From Sulfurimonas sp. RIFCSPLOWO2_12_36_12 (lineage in GTDB: Bacteria > Campylobacterota > Campylobacteria > Campylobacterales > Sulfurimonadaceae), in the NCBI GenBank assembly GCA_001829675.1, contig MIBZ01000062.1, positions 24,783 through 88,782 of the forward strand: 64,000 nucleotides of DNA, written 5' to 3'. Position numbers and translations under genes: made by a program. Each line of letters starts with the position of its first letter. The stretch's first letter is position 1. Below are positions 55,917 through 64,000 of this stretch, one piece after another. A model generated the notes under the pieces. That model ran no database searches. It saw only the letters and a program-made list of their open reading frames with translations, and was not told the DNA's origin.

Positions 55917-56417
55917 GTGAATAAAGAAGATTTAAGTGATTTAAGAGCAGAGTTTGACAAGTTTGTACAAGAGAGCTGTCCAAGCGGTGAAATGCAACAG
56001 AGAGATCCGGATGCAGGAGATAAAGAGGATGATGAGCCTGTACCGCAGTTTGTGGATGCATTGACCGCTAAACTTTTGGCTCCGGCACTTAGCGGAGTTT
56101 ATCTCTCAAGACTTGATATAAAAAGGATTGCAGAAGCTATTGATGAATCTCTTCCGATAAAAGAGCGTATCAAAATGGTTAGGTCTCTTTTTAGGCACAC
56201 GAACTCCAAAGAGTATTTAAAAGGCGCTTTTGATGAGATAAGCAAACATATAAATGGGCGAGTTTTAATCTACCAAGAGCTTAGTGAAGCATTTCCGGCA
56301 TCTAAACCGATATTTGATGAACATGCAAGCAAAGCTAAAAAAACTATGAAGATGTTTGAGCAGATAATAGATGATTTTGAAGAGATAGGACCATCGGACG
56401 ACCCAATATTCATTTAA
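55917..56417 (+). CDS. Unknown protein ending the TorD-ferredoxin set
   Basis: A 166-residue acidic, soluble protein I do not recognise. The first 45 residues are polar, then an LTAKLLAPALSGVYLSRLDIKRIAEAI segment and a helical region with ERIKMVRSLFRHTNSKEYL. It starts at GTG with AAGGAA five bases upstream, a ribosome site that is the end of repeat copy B. A role with the molybdoenzyme set is suggested by position only. Confidence 0.65.
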   Translation: MNKEDLSDLRAEFDKFVQESCPSGEMQQRDPDAGDKEDDEPVPQFVDALTAKLLAPALSGVYLSRLDIKRIAEAIDESLPIKERIKMVRSLFRHTNSKEYLKGAFDEISKHINGRVLIYQELSEAFPASKPIFDEHASKAKKTMKMFEQIIDDFEEIGPSDDPIFI

Positions 56418-56439
56418 GTGAGTTGTTTGAATTAAAATA

Positions 56440-56463
56440 GCAACGCATTTTCTGCGTTGTTGC
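56440..56463 (+). terminator. Hairpin after the TorD set
   Basis: CAACGCA (56441-56447) pairs with TGCGTTG (56453-56459) around a five-base loop. It follows the last gene of the set by 23 bases. There is no T-run after it, so it is a weak candidate for an intrinsic terminator. Confidence 0.4.
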
Positions 56464-56570
56464 ACCCCAAGAGTACTTCTTCACTTTGTTCAGGGCGCGT
56501 TCGTCAGATACTACAGTATCCTTCCTCACGCACGCCTTGAAACTGCATCACTCTTTTAATTCTTTTTAGA
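56455..56570 (-). repeat. Mosaic fragment E of the repeat region
   Basis: This gap shares the block CTTGAAACTGCATCACTCTTTT (56536-56557) with the sequence beside copy D (63364-63385, the same with three changes). The rest differs. It points to a shuffled or decayed repeat. The strand given is arbitrary. Confidence 0.5.
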
Positions 56571-56605
56571 GTTCTTTTTTTGTAGATGTTAGAAAAAATA
56601 ACAGA

Positions 56606-57112
56606 TTAAATAATATTTTGAAGCTGCAGCCATCCCTGCCAGATAACGGCGCTCAAAACTCCTGCTACAAAGCCGGCAACAATGTCGTCGGCTACAACGC
56701 CGACTCCGCCTTTTGCTTCACGGTCAAGTCTGCCTATGATTGATGGTTTTGTTATATCAAAGTATCTAAATAATACGAAAGAGAGTAAGCTTTGAACTAA
56801 AAATCCGTTTTGCAAATCGGTTACTTCGCCTATACTTATGCTTATAGCAGGTGCCACGCTAAGCGCAAACCACATTCCGGCCAGTTCATCTATTACGATT
56901 CGTTTGTCGTCGTGAATGGCGCTTTTTGCCTCGTACTTGTTTATCTCGCGAATAGCAATTATAGAGATTAAGATTGTTGCTAAAAATAGAGTTTGAGCAT
57001 CAAAATAGATAAGTATCAACATCCCAAGAGGAAGCGAAACAAGAGTTCCGACACTTCCTGGGGCTTTTGGAGAGAGCCCGCTATAGCCTAATGTTATAAA
57101 AAACCAGTTCAT
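56606..57112 (-). CDS. pgpA: Phosphatidylglycerophosphatase A
   Basis: A 168-residue membrane enzyme removing the terminal phosphate of phosphatidylglycerophosphate. GLSPKAPGSVGTLVSLPLG near the N-terminus and DDKRIVIDELAGMWFAL (the metal-binding acidic motif) with GGVGVVADDIVAGFVAG are canonical. TM helices are seen near 22-55 and 78-100. The ATG is four bases after AAGGAA at 57117-57122 (minus), which is the end of repeat copy C. Confidence 0.94.
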   Translation of the reverse strand: MNWFFITLGYSGLSPKAPGSVGTLVSLPLGMLILIYFDAQTLFLATILISIIAIREINKYEAKSAIHDDKRIVIDELAGMWFALSVAPAISISIGEVTDLQNGFLVQSLLSFVLFRYFDITKPSIIGRLDREAKGGVGVVADDIVAGFVAGVLSAVIWQGWLQLQNII

Positions 57113-57116
57113 TAAA

Positions 57117-57238
57117 TTCCTTAATTTTGTTTTACAAAATGAAGGAAAACCTTCATTCTAATTTATTACGCCAAAGGAAGTAATTCCTTTGGCTACGCTA
57201 ACGCCGCTATGGCGACTAAAGCTTGACACTTTCGTGTC
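57117..57238 (-). repeat. Structured intergenic repeat, copy C, with the pgpA ribosome site
   Basis: Read on the minus strand: hairpin 1 GACACGAAAGTGTC (57225-57238), core with GCCATAGCGGCGTTAGCG, hairpin 2 CCAAAGGAA (57184-57192) with TTCCTTTGG (57171-57179), hairpin 3 AATGAAGG (57150-57157) with CCTTCATT (57138-57145), and SD AAGGAA (57117-57122). The last three can instead form TTCCTT / ATTTTG with CAAAAT / AAGGAA, closing off the SD. Confidence 0.88.
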
Positions 57239-57284
57239 AGAATTTTGTAAGAATAGAAAATAGTGAGTTTACAGGGTTTTCATT

Positions 57285-58475
57285 CTATGTTAATGATGTT
57301 GTTTGGTACAATTTCATCAACTCTAAGTAAAAATCATTTTCCGTATGCTCTTCCAAAAGACCCTCTGTAGGAAGAATGTCATAGTAGAGTTTTTCTAAAT
57401 TTCTAAATCTGTTTGGATGAAGTTTTGATAAGATAACTGCAGAAATCTCTTTTCTCATAAGTATTGTCGGAGGTAAAATACCAAGCTCTAGGAGTTCTAA
57501 AATAGAGTTTGAATGGTAAGATATTTGGTGATGTTGCCCGTGAGGACATGTGTTTTTACTGACGAGAGTCGTACATTTGTCGCAGTAAACATATTCGCTT
57601 GCCACCATAATCTCTATGTCTATGCCGATTACTTTATCGATGATTGATTTATTTGAGTTGCAGTCGTAAAACATACCAAGACCGGCGTGATTTCTTCCAA
57701 TGGTCAGTTTATTGCAACCATAATTTTTTGCAACAATCGCATCAAGAATTATTTCGTTGTAACCGGCAAAAATATAGCTATTCTCAAGAGGCACGACAAC
57801 CACATGATTTTTTGTTAAAAAATTAGTAATAAAAAAATCAAGTGCCTCTTTTCTTATCTCATAACTTAAATTTGATTCGTTATATGGTTTTAGCAAAAAT
57901 ATAACAAGCAAATCAGTATTTTCAAGAGTTTGGCGAATCAATCTCTCATGAGCTCTGTGAAGAGGATTTGCTCCCATTACAAGGGCAGTTGTGTGCTTTG
58001 CATCTATGAGTTTTTTTGCATCAGCTATTGTTTTTTTATTACTGTTTCTGGATTTGTCTAAAATGGTATATTCACCGCTTACGGCAAGTGAGCCCAATCT
58101 ATAGAGCGTTGCCAGCACACCGGGGTGAGAAATGTCGTCTGTGCCATATATCTGTTTGATTCTTTCGCTTGGGTCGATATGAAAAACTTCATCAACTATC
58201 AAAGAGGCAAATGGTTTTTCATCAAAAATAATTATAACCTCTTCACCTTTTTTTAGGGAGGCAAGTACTTCTGCATTCATTTTCCCAGATGGAGCCAAAA
58301 TAAAAGGAAAAGGAAATGATTTGCCGTTAATCAATCCTGTCTTTAAAACACTTTTGCTCTGCTCCTCATTCATCAGTGACTCAACGGGAGAGAGCAGCCC
58401 GTCTTTTAAGAGTTCAAGAGCGTATGCCGCCTCTTTATCGATAAGAAGAGTTTTATTTTTTCTTGACAATGTCAT
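57285..58475 (-). CDS. ATP-sulfurylase-like protein with altered active site
   Basis: A 396-residue protein of the ATP sulfurylase (Sat) family: an N-terminal PUA-like part, a nucleotidyltransferase core and a C-terminal Cys region. HRAHERL keeps the H-x-x-H motif; however the preceding QTRN motif of Sat is MGAN here, so the sulfate-binding Arg is gone, and GRDHAG is GRNHAG. A Cys motif CDKCTTLVSKNTCPHG looks like the zinc site of prokaryotic Sat. The frame opens at 58517; the ATG at 58475 has GGAAG upstream and is used. It follows the Asp-less receiver gene (23-base overlap). Not a normal sulfate-activating enzyme by sequence. Confidence 0.75.
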   Translation of the reverse strand: MTLSRKNKTLLIDKEAAYALELLKDGLLSPVESLMNEEQSKSVLKTGLINGKSFPFPFILAPSGKMNAEVLASLKKGEEVIIIFDEKPFASLIVDEVFHIDPSERIKQIYGTDDISHPGVLATLYRLGSLAVSGEYTILDKSRNSNKKTIADAKKLIDAKHTTALVMGANPLHRAHERLIRQTLENTDLLVIFLLKPYNESNLSYEIRKEALDFFITNFLTKNHVVVVPLENSYIFAGYNEIILDAIVAKNYGCNKLTIGRNHAGLGMFYDCNSNKSIIDKVIGIDIEIMVASEYVYCDKCTTLVSKNTCPHGQHHQISYHSNSILELLELGILPPTILMRKEISAVILSKLHPNRFRNLEKLYYDILPTEGLLEEHTENDFYLELMKLYQTTSLT

Positions 58476-59340
58476 ATTTCTTCCGTTTTTCCCATAAACT
58501 TTTACGGCTAATTCCAAGTTTTTTAGATAATTCAGTATCTGGAAATTTGTGTTGATAACTTAAAACTATAAATTTTACATAATCTTCAATCGGAAGAATT
58601 TCACCCTGATCAAAGATATTGTTTTCACTTTTAATCTCTATTATCTCATACTCATCATCTTCTATTTTATCAGTGCTCGATACGATAGCTTTTTTGCTTT
58701 CTATCATTGCATAGAGAGCTTTTCTATCGCTTTTTTTTAGGGTTTGAAAATCTATAATATAAATTAGTGAATTTCCCGTAATCGACTCTATCTCGCTCAT
58801 TGCTTTTGAATCGCTAAGCGTTATAAAATGAAGCGGTAAATTTTTCCTTTTTGCATATTCAAACGCAAAAGAGTCTGCATGTTTTTGATAAGCAGATGAT
58901 ATGAAAAGAGGAAGTTCAATATTTTCAAAATTGTGTTCGCTTGAGAGTGACGAAAATGTGTGAGTCAGATATTTATCGTATGCAGCGTTTCTTTTTTTTA
59001 ATTTTTCATAATCTTGATAGTGATTTATTTTTCTAATGAGCTCTTCAATCATAAAAGGTTTCAGTATGTAATCTTTTGCGCCTGCAGAGAGAGGCTTAGA
59101 AACCGTATCGTTGCTGATGTATGAAACCATCAAGATGATGATTGATTTTTTAAATGTTTCAATAACCGGGTTGAAATCTTGACCATTGATATTTGTTGAT
59201 AGTAAAACAACATCGTAATTATTGCTTTTTATGGCATCTTTTGTTGATGTACACATTTCGCAAATATGACCCAGTTCACCCAACTTTGTCGCAATACTCT
59301 GGGCTAAATAAACTTCATTTTCTATAATTAATATCTTCAT
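58453..59340 (-). CDS. Receiver-like regulator with FIS-type HTH, phosphoacceptor missing
   Basis: A 295-residue protein of NtrC-like layout. The receiver-like part (1-115) begins ILIIENEVYLAQSIA and has the Lys in YILKPFM, but at the phosphoacceptor place it reads VVLLSTNINGQDF, with Ser for Asp. The middle part (130-240) corresponds to a degenerate AAA+ region, lacking Walker A and the GAFTGA sigma-54 loop. A C-terminal FIS-like helix-turn-helix ends the chain (LSKKLGISRKSLWEKRKKYDI). ATG 59340 gives an ATGA overlap with ispDF; a TTG upstream is less likely. Confidence 0.75.
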   Translation of the reverse strand: MKILIIENEVYLAQSIATKLGELGHICEMCTSTKDAIKSNNYDVVLLSTNINGQDFNPVIETFKKSIIILMVSYISNDTVSKPLSAGAKDYILKPFMIEELIRKINHYQDYEKLKKRNAAYDKYLTHTFSSLSSEHNFENIELPLFISSAYQKHADSFAFEYAKRKNLPLHFITLSDSKAMSEIESITGNSLIYIIDFQTLKKSDRKALYAMIESKKAIVSSTDKIEDDEYEIIEIKSENNIFDQGEILPIEDYVKFIVLSYQHKFPDTELSKKLGISRKSLWEKRKKYDIVKKK

Positions 59341-60458
59341 ATTTTTGTCCAATCAAAATATTTTAAATTTGCGTTTGCAATTACTCCAACGCCTTCACCT
59401 CTGCCAATAAAACCAAGTTTTTCGGTGGTTGTTGCCTTTATGTTCACTCTTTGGCTCTCTATATTTAAAATAGTGCTAAGCGTTTTTCTCATAAGTGATT
59501 TATAGTTGCCTATTCTTGGCTTCTCTGCTGCTATGGTTATATCTACATTTACAATTACAAATCCAAAATTGCGAAGTTTCGTAACGACTTTTTTTAAGAG
59601 CTCTTTAGAATCTATATCTTTGTATAAGTCGCTGTTATCAGGAAACATCATACCGATATCTCCCATCCCCGCAGCACCGAGCAGAGCGTCTATGAGAGCA
59701 TGTATCGCCACATCTCCGTCGCTGTGCGCAATAAACCCGTACTCTGAATCTATCTTCACGCCGCCAAGATACATGTCGCCTTTTGTATCAAAAGCATGAA
59801 CATCAAAACCTACTCCGCTAAGAGTCTCATTTGACGGCGGAGCAAGACAAGTAAGTTTTTTTAAATCTTCTATATGAGTTATCTTGTGAGCCGACTCTTC
59901 ACCTAAGATAAACTCTCTTTTTCCGCCGTTTGCAACTATAGCACTGCTCTCATCTGTAAACTCCTCTTTTTGAAGAAGTGCGCTTTTTAGTGCAACCGTA
60001 AGTGAAAGCTGTGGTGTTTGAACTCTCTTTACTCTATCTCTGTCAATGGTTTTATCATCATAAACAATGGTATCGGTTACTTTGAGATATGGAACGATGC
60101 AGTCGCTTTTGCCGATATGAGAGATTATATTGTTTAAAAACTCATCACTTATGCAAGAACGAGCAATGTCACTTACGAGAACGAACTCCGTATTTACCTC
60201 TTTAAGAGAGTTTTTTAGAGACTCTTGTCTTGTTGCGCCACCCTCAACAAATGTATAATCTGCATACTGTTTCATAAACTCAATATCATCGGCGGATGAA
60301 GTTATAATAATTTTACTAAAATGTTTAGTTTTTTCACATCTACCTGCTACAAATTGCCACAGTGGCTGACTTCCAACTCTAAGCCACTGCTTTTTAACAC
60401 CTAGCTCAAAGCGCGACGAGCTACCTGCTGCAAGTAAAATAAGCGTCAAATTAGGCAA
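59337..60458 (-). CDS. ispDF: Bifunctional IspD/IspF isoprenoid enzyme
   Basis: A 373-residue fusion, typical of Campylobacterota. IspD (about 1-210): LILLAAGSSSRFELGVKKQWL, GGATRQESLKNSL, VLVSDIARSCI. IspF (about 217-373): GVGFDVHAFDTKGDMYLGG, IAHSDGDVAIHALIDALLGAAGMGDIGMMFPDN, and IKATTTEKLGFIGRGEG. It catalyses steps 3 and 5 of the non-mevalonate pathway. It starts at TTG with AGGAG upstream. Confidence 0.96.
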   Translation of the reverse strand: MPNLTLILLAAGSSSRFELGVKKQWLRVGSQPLWQFVAGRCEKTKHFSKIIITSSADDIEFMKQYADYTFVEGGATRQESLKNSLKEVNTEFVLVSDIARSCISDEFLNNIISHIGKSDCIVPYLKVTDTIVYDDKTIDRDRVKRVQTPQLSLTVALKSALLQKEEFTDESSAIVANGGKREFILGEESAHKITHIEDLKKLTCLAPPSNETLSGVGFDVHAFDTKGDMYLGGVKIDSEYGFIAHSDGDVAIHALIDALLGAAGMGDIGMMFPDNSDLYKDIDSKELLKKVVTKLRNFGFVIVNVDITIAAEKPRIGNYKSLMRKTLSTILNIESQRVNIKATTTEKLGFIGRGEGVGVIANANLKYFDWTKI

Positions 60459-62033
<1,575 letters not shown>

Positions 62034-62136
62034 AAAAGAGAATTAATTGATATAGGATAATTTTTGTCTTATTTAATTATGGTAAAGTTTCGTCTCAAAA
62101 ACATAGATAGTGTTAAAATAAAATAAAGGTAAAAAT

Positions 62137-63249
62137 ATGACTAAAGATATTGTAAATTCAGCACTGTCAAAGGTTTTATATCCCGGTTTTACTAAGGATA
62201 TTGTAACTTTTGGTTTTGTTAATAGTATAGAAATAAGCGGAAACGATGTAAGTTTTAATGTAGATATTACATCAAGCGCACCGGAAGTTGCACAGCAGAT
62301 TATAGATGATGCAACGGCAGAGTTAAAAGCAGTCGGTGCCGGTAATGTTAGTGTAAATATAAAAGCTCCAAAAATGCCGGAAGCTCCGAAGCCTAAAAGT
62401 AAAAACATAGCGCCTCACATCAAAAACTTTTTAATGGTTAGTTCAGGCAAGGGCGGGGTTGGCAAATCGACTACATCTGTAAACATTGCTATCGCACTTG
62501 CTGCGCAGGGTAAAAAAGTAGGATTGCTTGATGCCGATATTTATGGTCCAAATATTCCACGAATGTTAGGCATTGCAAACATTAAGCCTGAAGTAACCGG
62601 AAACAAAGTTCTCCCGATAAAAGCTTATGGCTTGGAAGTTATGTCTATGGGTTCGCTTATGGAAGACGGTCAGTCGCTTATGTGGCGCGGTGCTATGATT
62701 ATGAAAGCGATAGAGCAGTTTTTGAGAGATATTTTATGGAGTGACTTAGATGTTTTAGTTATCGATATGCCTCCGGGAACAGGTGACGCTCAGCTTACAT
62801 TGGCTCAAAGTGTGCCTGTAACCGCTGGACTTACCGTAACAACTCCTCAAGCGGTATCTCTTGATGACTCTCGCCGTTCACTTGATATGTTTAGAAAATT
62901 AAACATTCCAATAGCCGGAATCGTTGAGAATATGAGCGGATTTATAGCGCCTGACACCGGCGTAGAGTATGACATTTTTGGAAAAGGAACCTCTCAACCT
63001 ATGGCTGATGAGTTCAATACTAAAATAATCGCTGAGATTCCAATTGAGCAAAGCATAAGAACCGGCGGAGACGAGGGTAAACCTATCACATTTGTAAATC
63101 CTACAAGTGAGAGTGCTAAACGCTATATGCGTGCAGCGGAATCAATCTGGGCTACAATAGAGGCTGTAAATGCGCAGGGCGGAGCTAGCAATGAGAGCGT
63201 TCAGCCGACTACACCTCCGGGTGTATCTGCTTGCAGTACTAAACATTAG
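62137..63249 (+). CDS. mrp: Mrp/NBP35-type iron-sulfur cluster carrier ATPase
   Basis: A 370-residue protein. Residues 1-80 are a DUF59 (MIP18-like) domain; then a P-loop ATPase with deviant Walker A SSGKGGVGKSTTSVN near 103, LLDADIYGPNIPRMLG, VIDMPPGTGDAQLTLAQ and ENMSGFIAPDTG. It is thought to carry Fe-S clusters to targets. The last 25 residues are a low-complexity tail ending ACSTKH. AAAGG before the ATG. Confidence 0.93.
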   Translation: MTKDIVNSALSKVLYPGFTKDIVTFGFVNSIEISGNDVSFNVDITSSAPEVAQQIIDDATAELKAVGAGNVSVNIKAPKMPEAPKPKSKNIAPHIKNFLMVSSGKGGVGKSTTSVNIAIALAAQGKKVGLLDADIYGPNIPRMLGIANIKPEVTGNKVLPIKAYGLEVMSMGSLMEDGQSLMWRGAMIMKAIEQFLRDILWSDLDVLVIDMPPGTGDAQLTLAQSVPVTAGLTVTTPQAVSLDDSRRSLDMFRKLNIPIAGIVENMSGFIAPDTGVEYDIFGKGTSQPMADEFNTKIIAEIPIEQSIRTGGDEGKPITFVNPTSESAKRYMRAAESIWATIEAVNAQGGASNESVQPTTPPGVSACSTKH

Positions 63250-63272
63250 AGTTCTTTGCAGAACTCTATTTT
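63248..63272 (+). terminator. Rho-independent terminator of mrp
   Basis: AGAGTTC (63248-63254) and GAACTCT (63261-63267) with a six-base loop, then ATTTTT. The stem includes the mrp stop codon. Confidence 0.8.
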
Positions 63273-63277
63273 TCACG

Positions 63278-63344
63278 CTAAATGAGCAAAGCCCATTTAG
63301 CTACGCTAGCCGCTGTGGCACTAAAGTTTGACGCATAAAGCGTC
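63278..63344 (-). repeat. Structured intergenic repeat, copy D
   Basis: Read on the minus strand: hairpin 1 GACGC-TTTAT-GCGTC (63330-63344), core GTGCCACAGCGGCTAGCGTAG, hairpin 2 CTAAATGGGC (63291-63300) with GCTCATTTAG (63278-63287). It lies 3' of the truncated diguanylate cyclase gene in the sense direction, between two convergent genes. Hairpin 3 and the SD are absent. Confidence 0.85.
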
Positions 63345-63601
63345 AGAATACTTCGCTAGACTTCTTGAATCTACACCACTCTTTTAACTTTTATGGTTTT
63401 TGTTTTCTCTTTATGTGGCACTTTGGTTTTTTAAGAGATAGATTTTTTGAGTAAATTTCGTTAAAAAAACTAAACTGTCTGAACGAAGTGAGTTTTTAGT
63501 TTTTAGGAATTTATGAAAAAAATCCTTAAAAAACCAACTCGTGCCACGATTTTTGGGTACTTTTTTTAAAAAAGTACCGAAGAAAATATGAAGAAAATAT
63601 A
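63345..63601. other. Gene-free stretch with a large inverted repeat
   Basis: The right part of the 352-base gene-free interval. Outer arms: GTGGCAC-TTTGGTTTTTTAAG (63415-63435) and CTTAAAAAACCAA-CTC-GTGCCAC (63525-63547). Inside them AAAAACTAAACT faces AGTTTTTAGTTTTT (from 63491). Just outside is GGTAC-T7-A6-GTACC (63556-63578). No ORF of interest. It may be a structured RNA or the remains of an element. Confidence 0.6.
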
Positions 63602-64000
63602 TTAAAACTCATCACCTGTTTTAAACATATCGGCTTTAAATTCAACTATCTTATTTCTTCCCGTATCTTTTGCAACATACAGAGCCGTATCGGCATATTT
63701 AATACATTTCCAGATAGTATCGCCATCGGTCGGGAATTTTGCTATACCTATACTTATGGTTTTTCTCAAGGCTTCACTGTTGCCTACATCAAAAGATAGA
63801 GCGCCAAATGCAGAGTGAATTTTTTTAGCAACTGACATTGCTCCTTCGTCCGTTGCATTGCAAAGCATAAGTACAAACTCTTCTCCTCCGTAACGGATTG
63901 CCAAATCAGATTCACGAATACTATCTTTTAGAACTTTAGAGAGTGCAACAATAACCTTGTCTCCAATGTCATGTCCATAAGTGTCATTTACCATTTTAAA
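63602..64000 (-). CDS. Diguanylate cyclase (GGDEF), cut at the window edge
   Basis: The last 132 residues of a protein that continues beyond 64000. The GGDEF domain is seen from FKMVNDTYGHDIGD, followed by the active-site AIRYGGEEFVLML and KTISIGIAKFPTDGD, then YADTALYVAKDTGRNKIVEF near the C-terminus. The upstream in-frame F-K at the edge shows that the ATG at 63994 is internal. Active cyclase expected; the sensor part lies outside the window. Confidence 0.9.
   Translation of the reverse strand, partial: FKMVNDTYGHDIGDKVIVALSKVLKDSIRESDLAIRYGGEEFVLMLCNATDEGAMSVAKKIHSAFGALSFDVGNSEALRKTISIGIAKFPTDGDTIWKCIKYADTALYVAKDTGRNKIVEFKADMFKTGDEF

Overview
The window looks like chromosome of a Campylobacterota (Epsilonproteobacteria) bacterium close to Sulfurimonas. 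This is inferred from the AT-rich sequence, the napA-G-H-B-F-L-D order without napC, the fused IspDF, the CheV / CheA-receiver / CheW set, an Mla-type transporter with a fused STAS domain, malate:quinone oxidoreductase and the large number of c-di-GMP and chemotaxis proteins. Genes are dense and often coupled by ATGA or TAATG overlaps, and many start with TTG or GTG. I saw no rRNA, tRNA, IS element, prophage or CRISPR array.

Layout. 0-12.3 kb (minus strand): a compact run rho, murI, porin, a short periplasmic phosphate-binding-like protein, an HD-GYP response regulator, a sensor histidine kinase, an EAL-CBS-GGDEF protein, PhoH ATPase, an HD hydrolase and a DUF155 protein. 12.5-26.6 kb (plus): surE, a ThiF-like enzyme, two small unknowns, a YhcG-type nuclease, greA, argC, an LpxH-like phosphoesterase, cheV-cheA-cheW, an Mla lipid-transport operon and an aminopeptidase P. 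26.6-36.3 kb (minus): the periplasmic nitrate reductase locus with two unknown genes at its 3' end; upstream are a Crp/Fnr regulator and a PilJ/NarX-like sensor with no output domain. 36.4-53.2 kb: mixed genes including a diguanylate cyclase, gdhA, an eIF1-like factor, an ABC-F protein, mqo with a tiny entericidin-like lipoprotein, a cold-shock protein, a DUF445 protein, an RND transporter and a chemoreceptor. 53.3-56.4 kb (plus): a TorD chaperone, a multi-cluster ferredoxin, a shikimate-dehydrogenase-like protein that appears catalytically dead, and an unknown; this resembles a molybdoenzyme maturation set without its enzyme. 56.6-60.5 kb (minus): ispDF, a receiver protein lacking its phosphoacceptor Asp, an ATP-sulfurylase-like protein with an altered active site, and pgpA. 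60.6-64 kb: thiC, mrp and a diguanylate cyclase cut by the window edge.

The most interesting signals are: (1) a family of structured intergenic repeats (four copies plus a mosaic fragment) whose hairpins keep pairing while their sequence changes; in two copies the end of the element carries the ribosome binding site of the next gene and can fold in two mutually exclusive ways; (2) the Crp/Fnr plus output-less sensor pair upstream of nap, with a perfect TGACTTAAGTCA palindrome in the napA upstream region; (3) the TorD / ferredoxin / pseudo-AroE cassette; (4) the ATP-sulfurylase-like protein and its Asp-less receiver partner. No database search was run; all family names come from motifs read in the translations.
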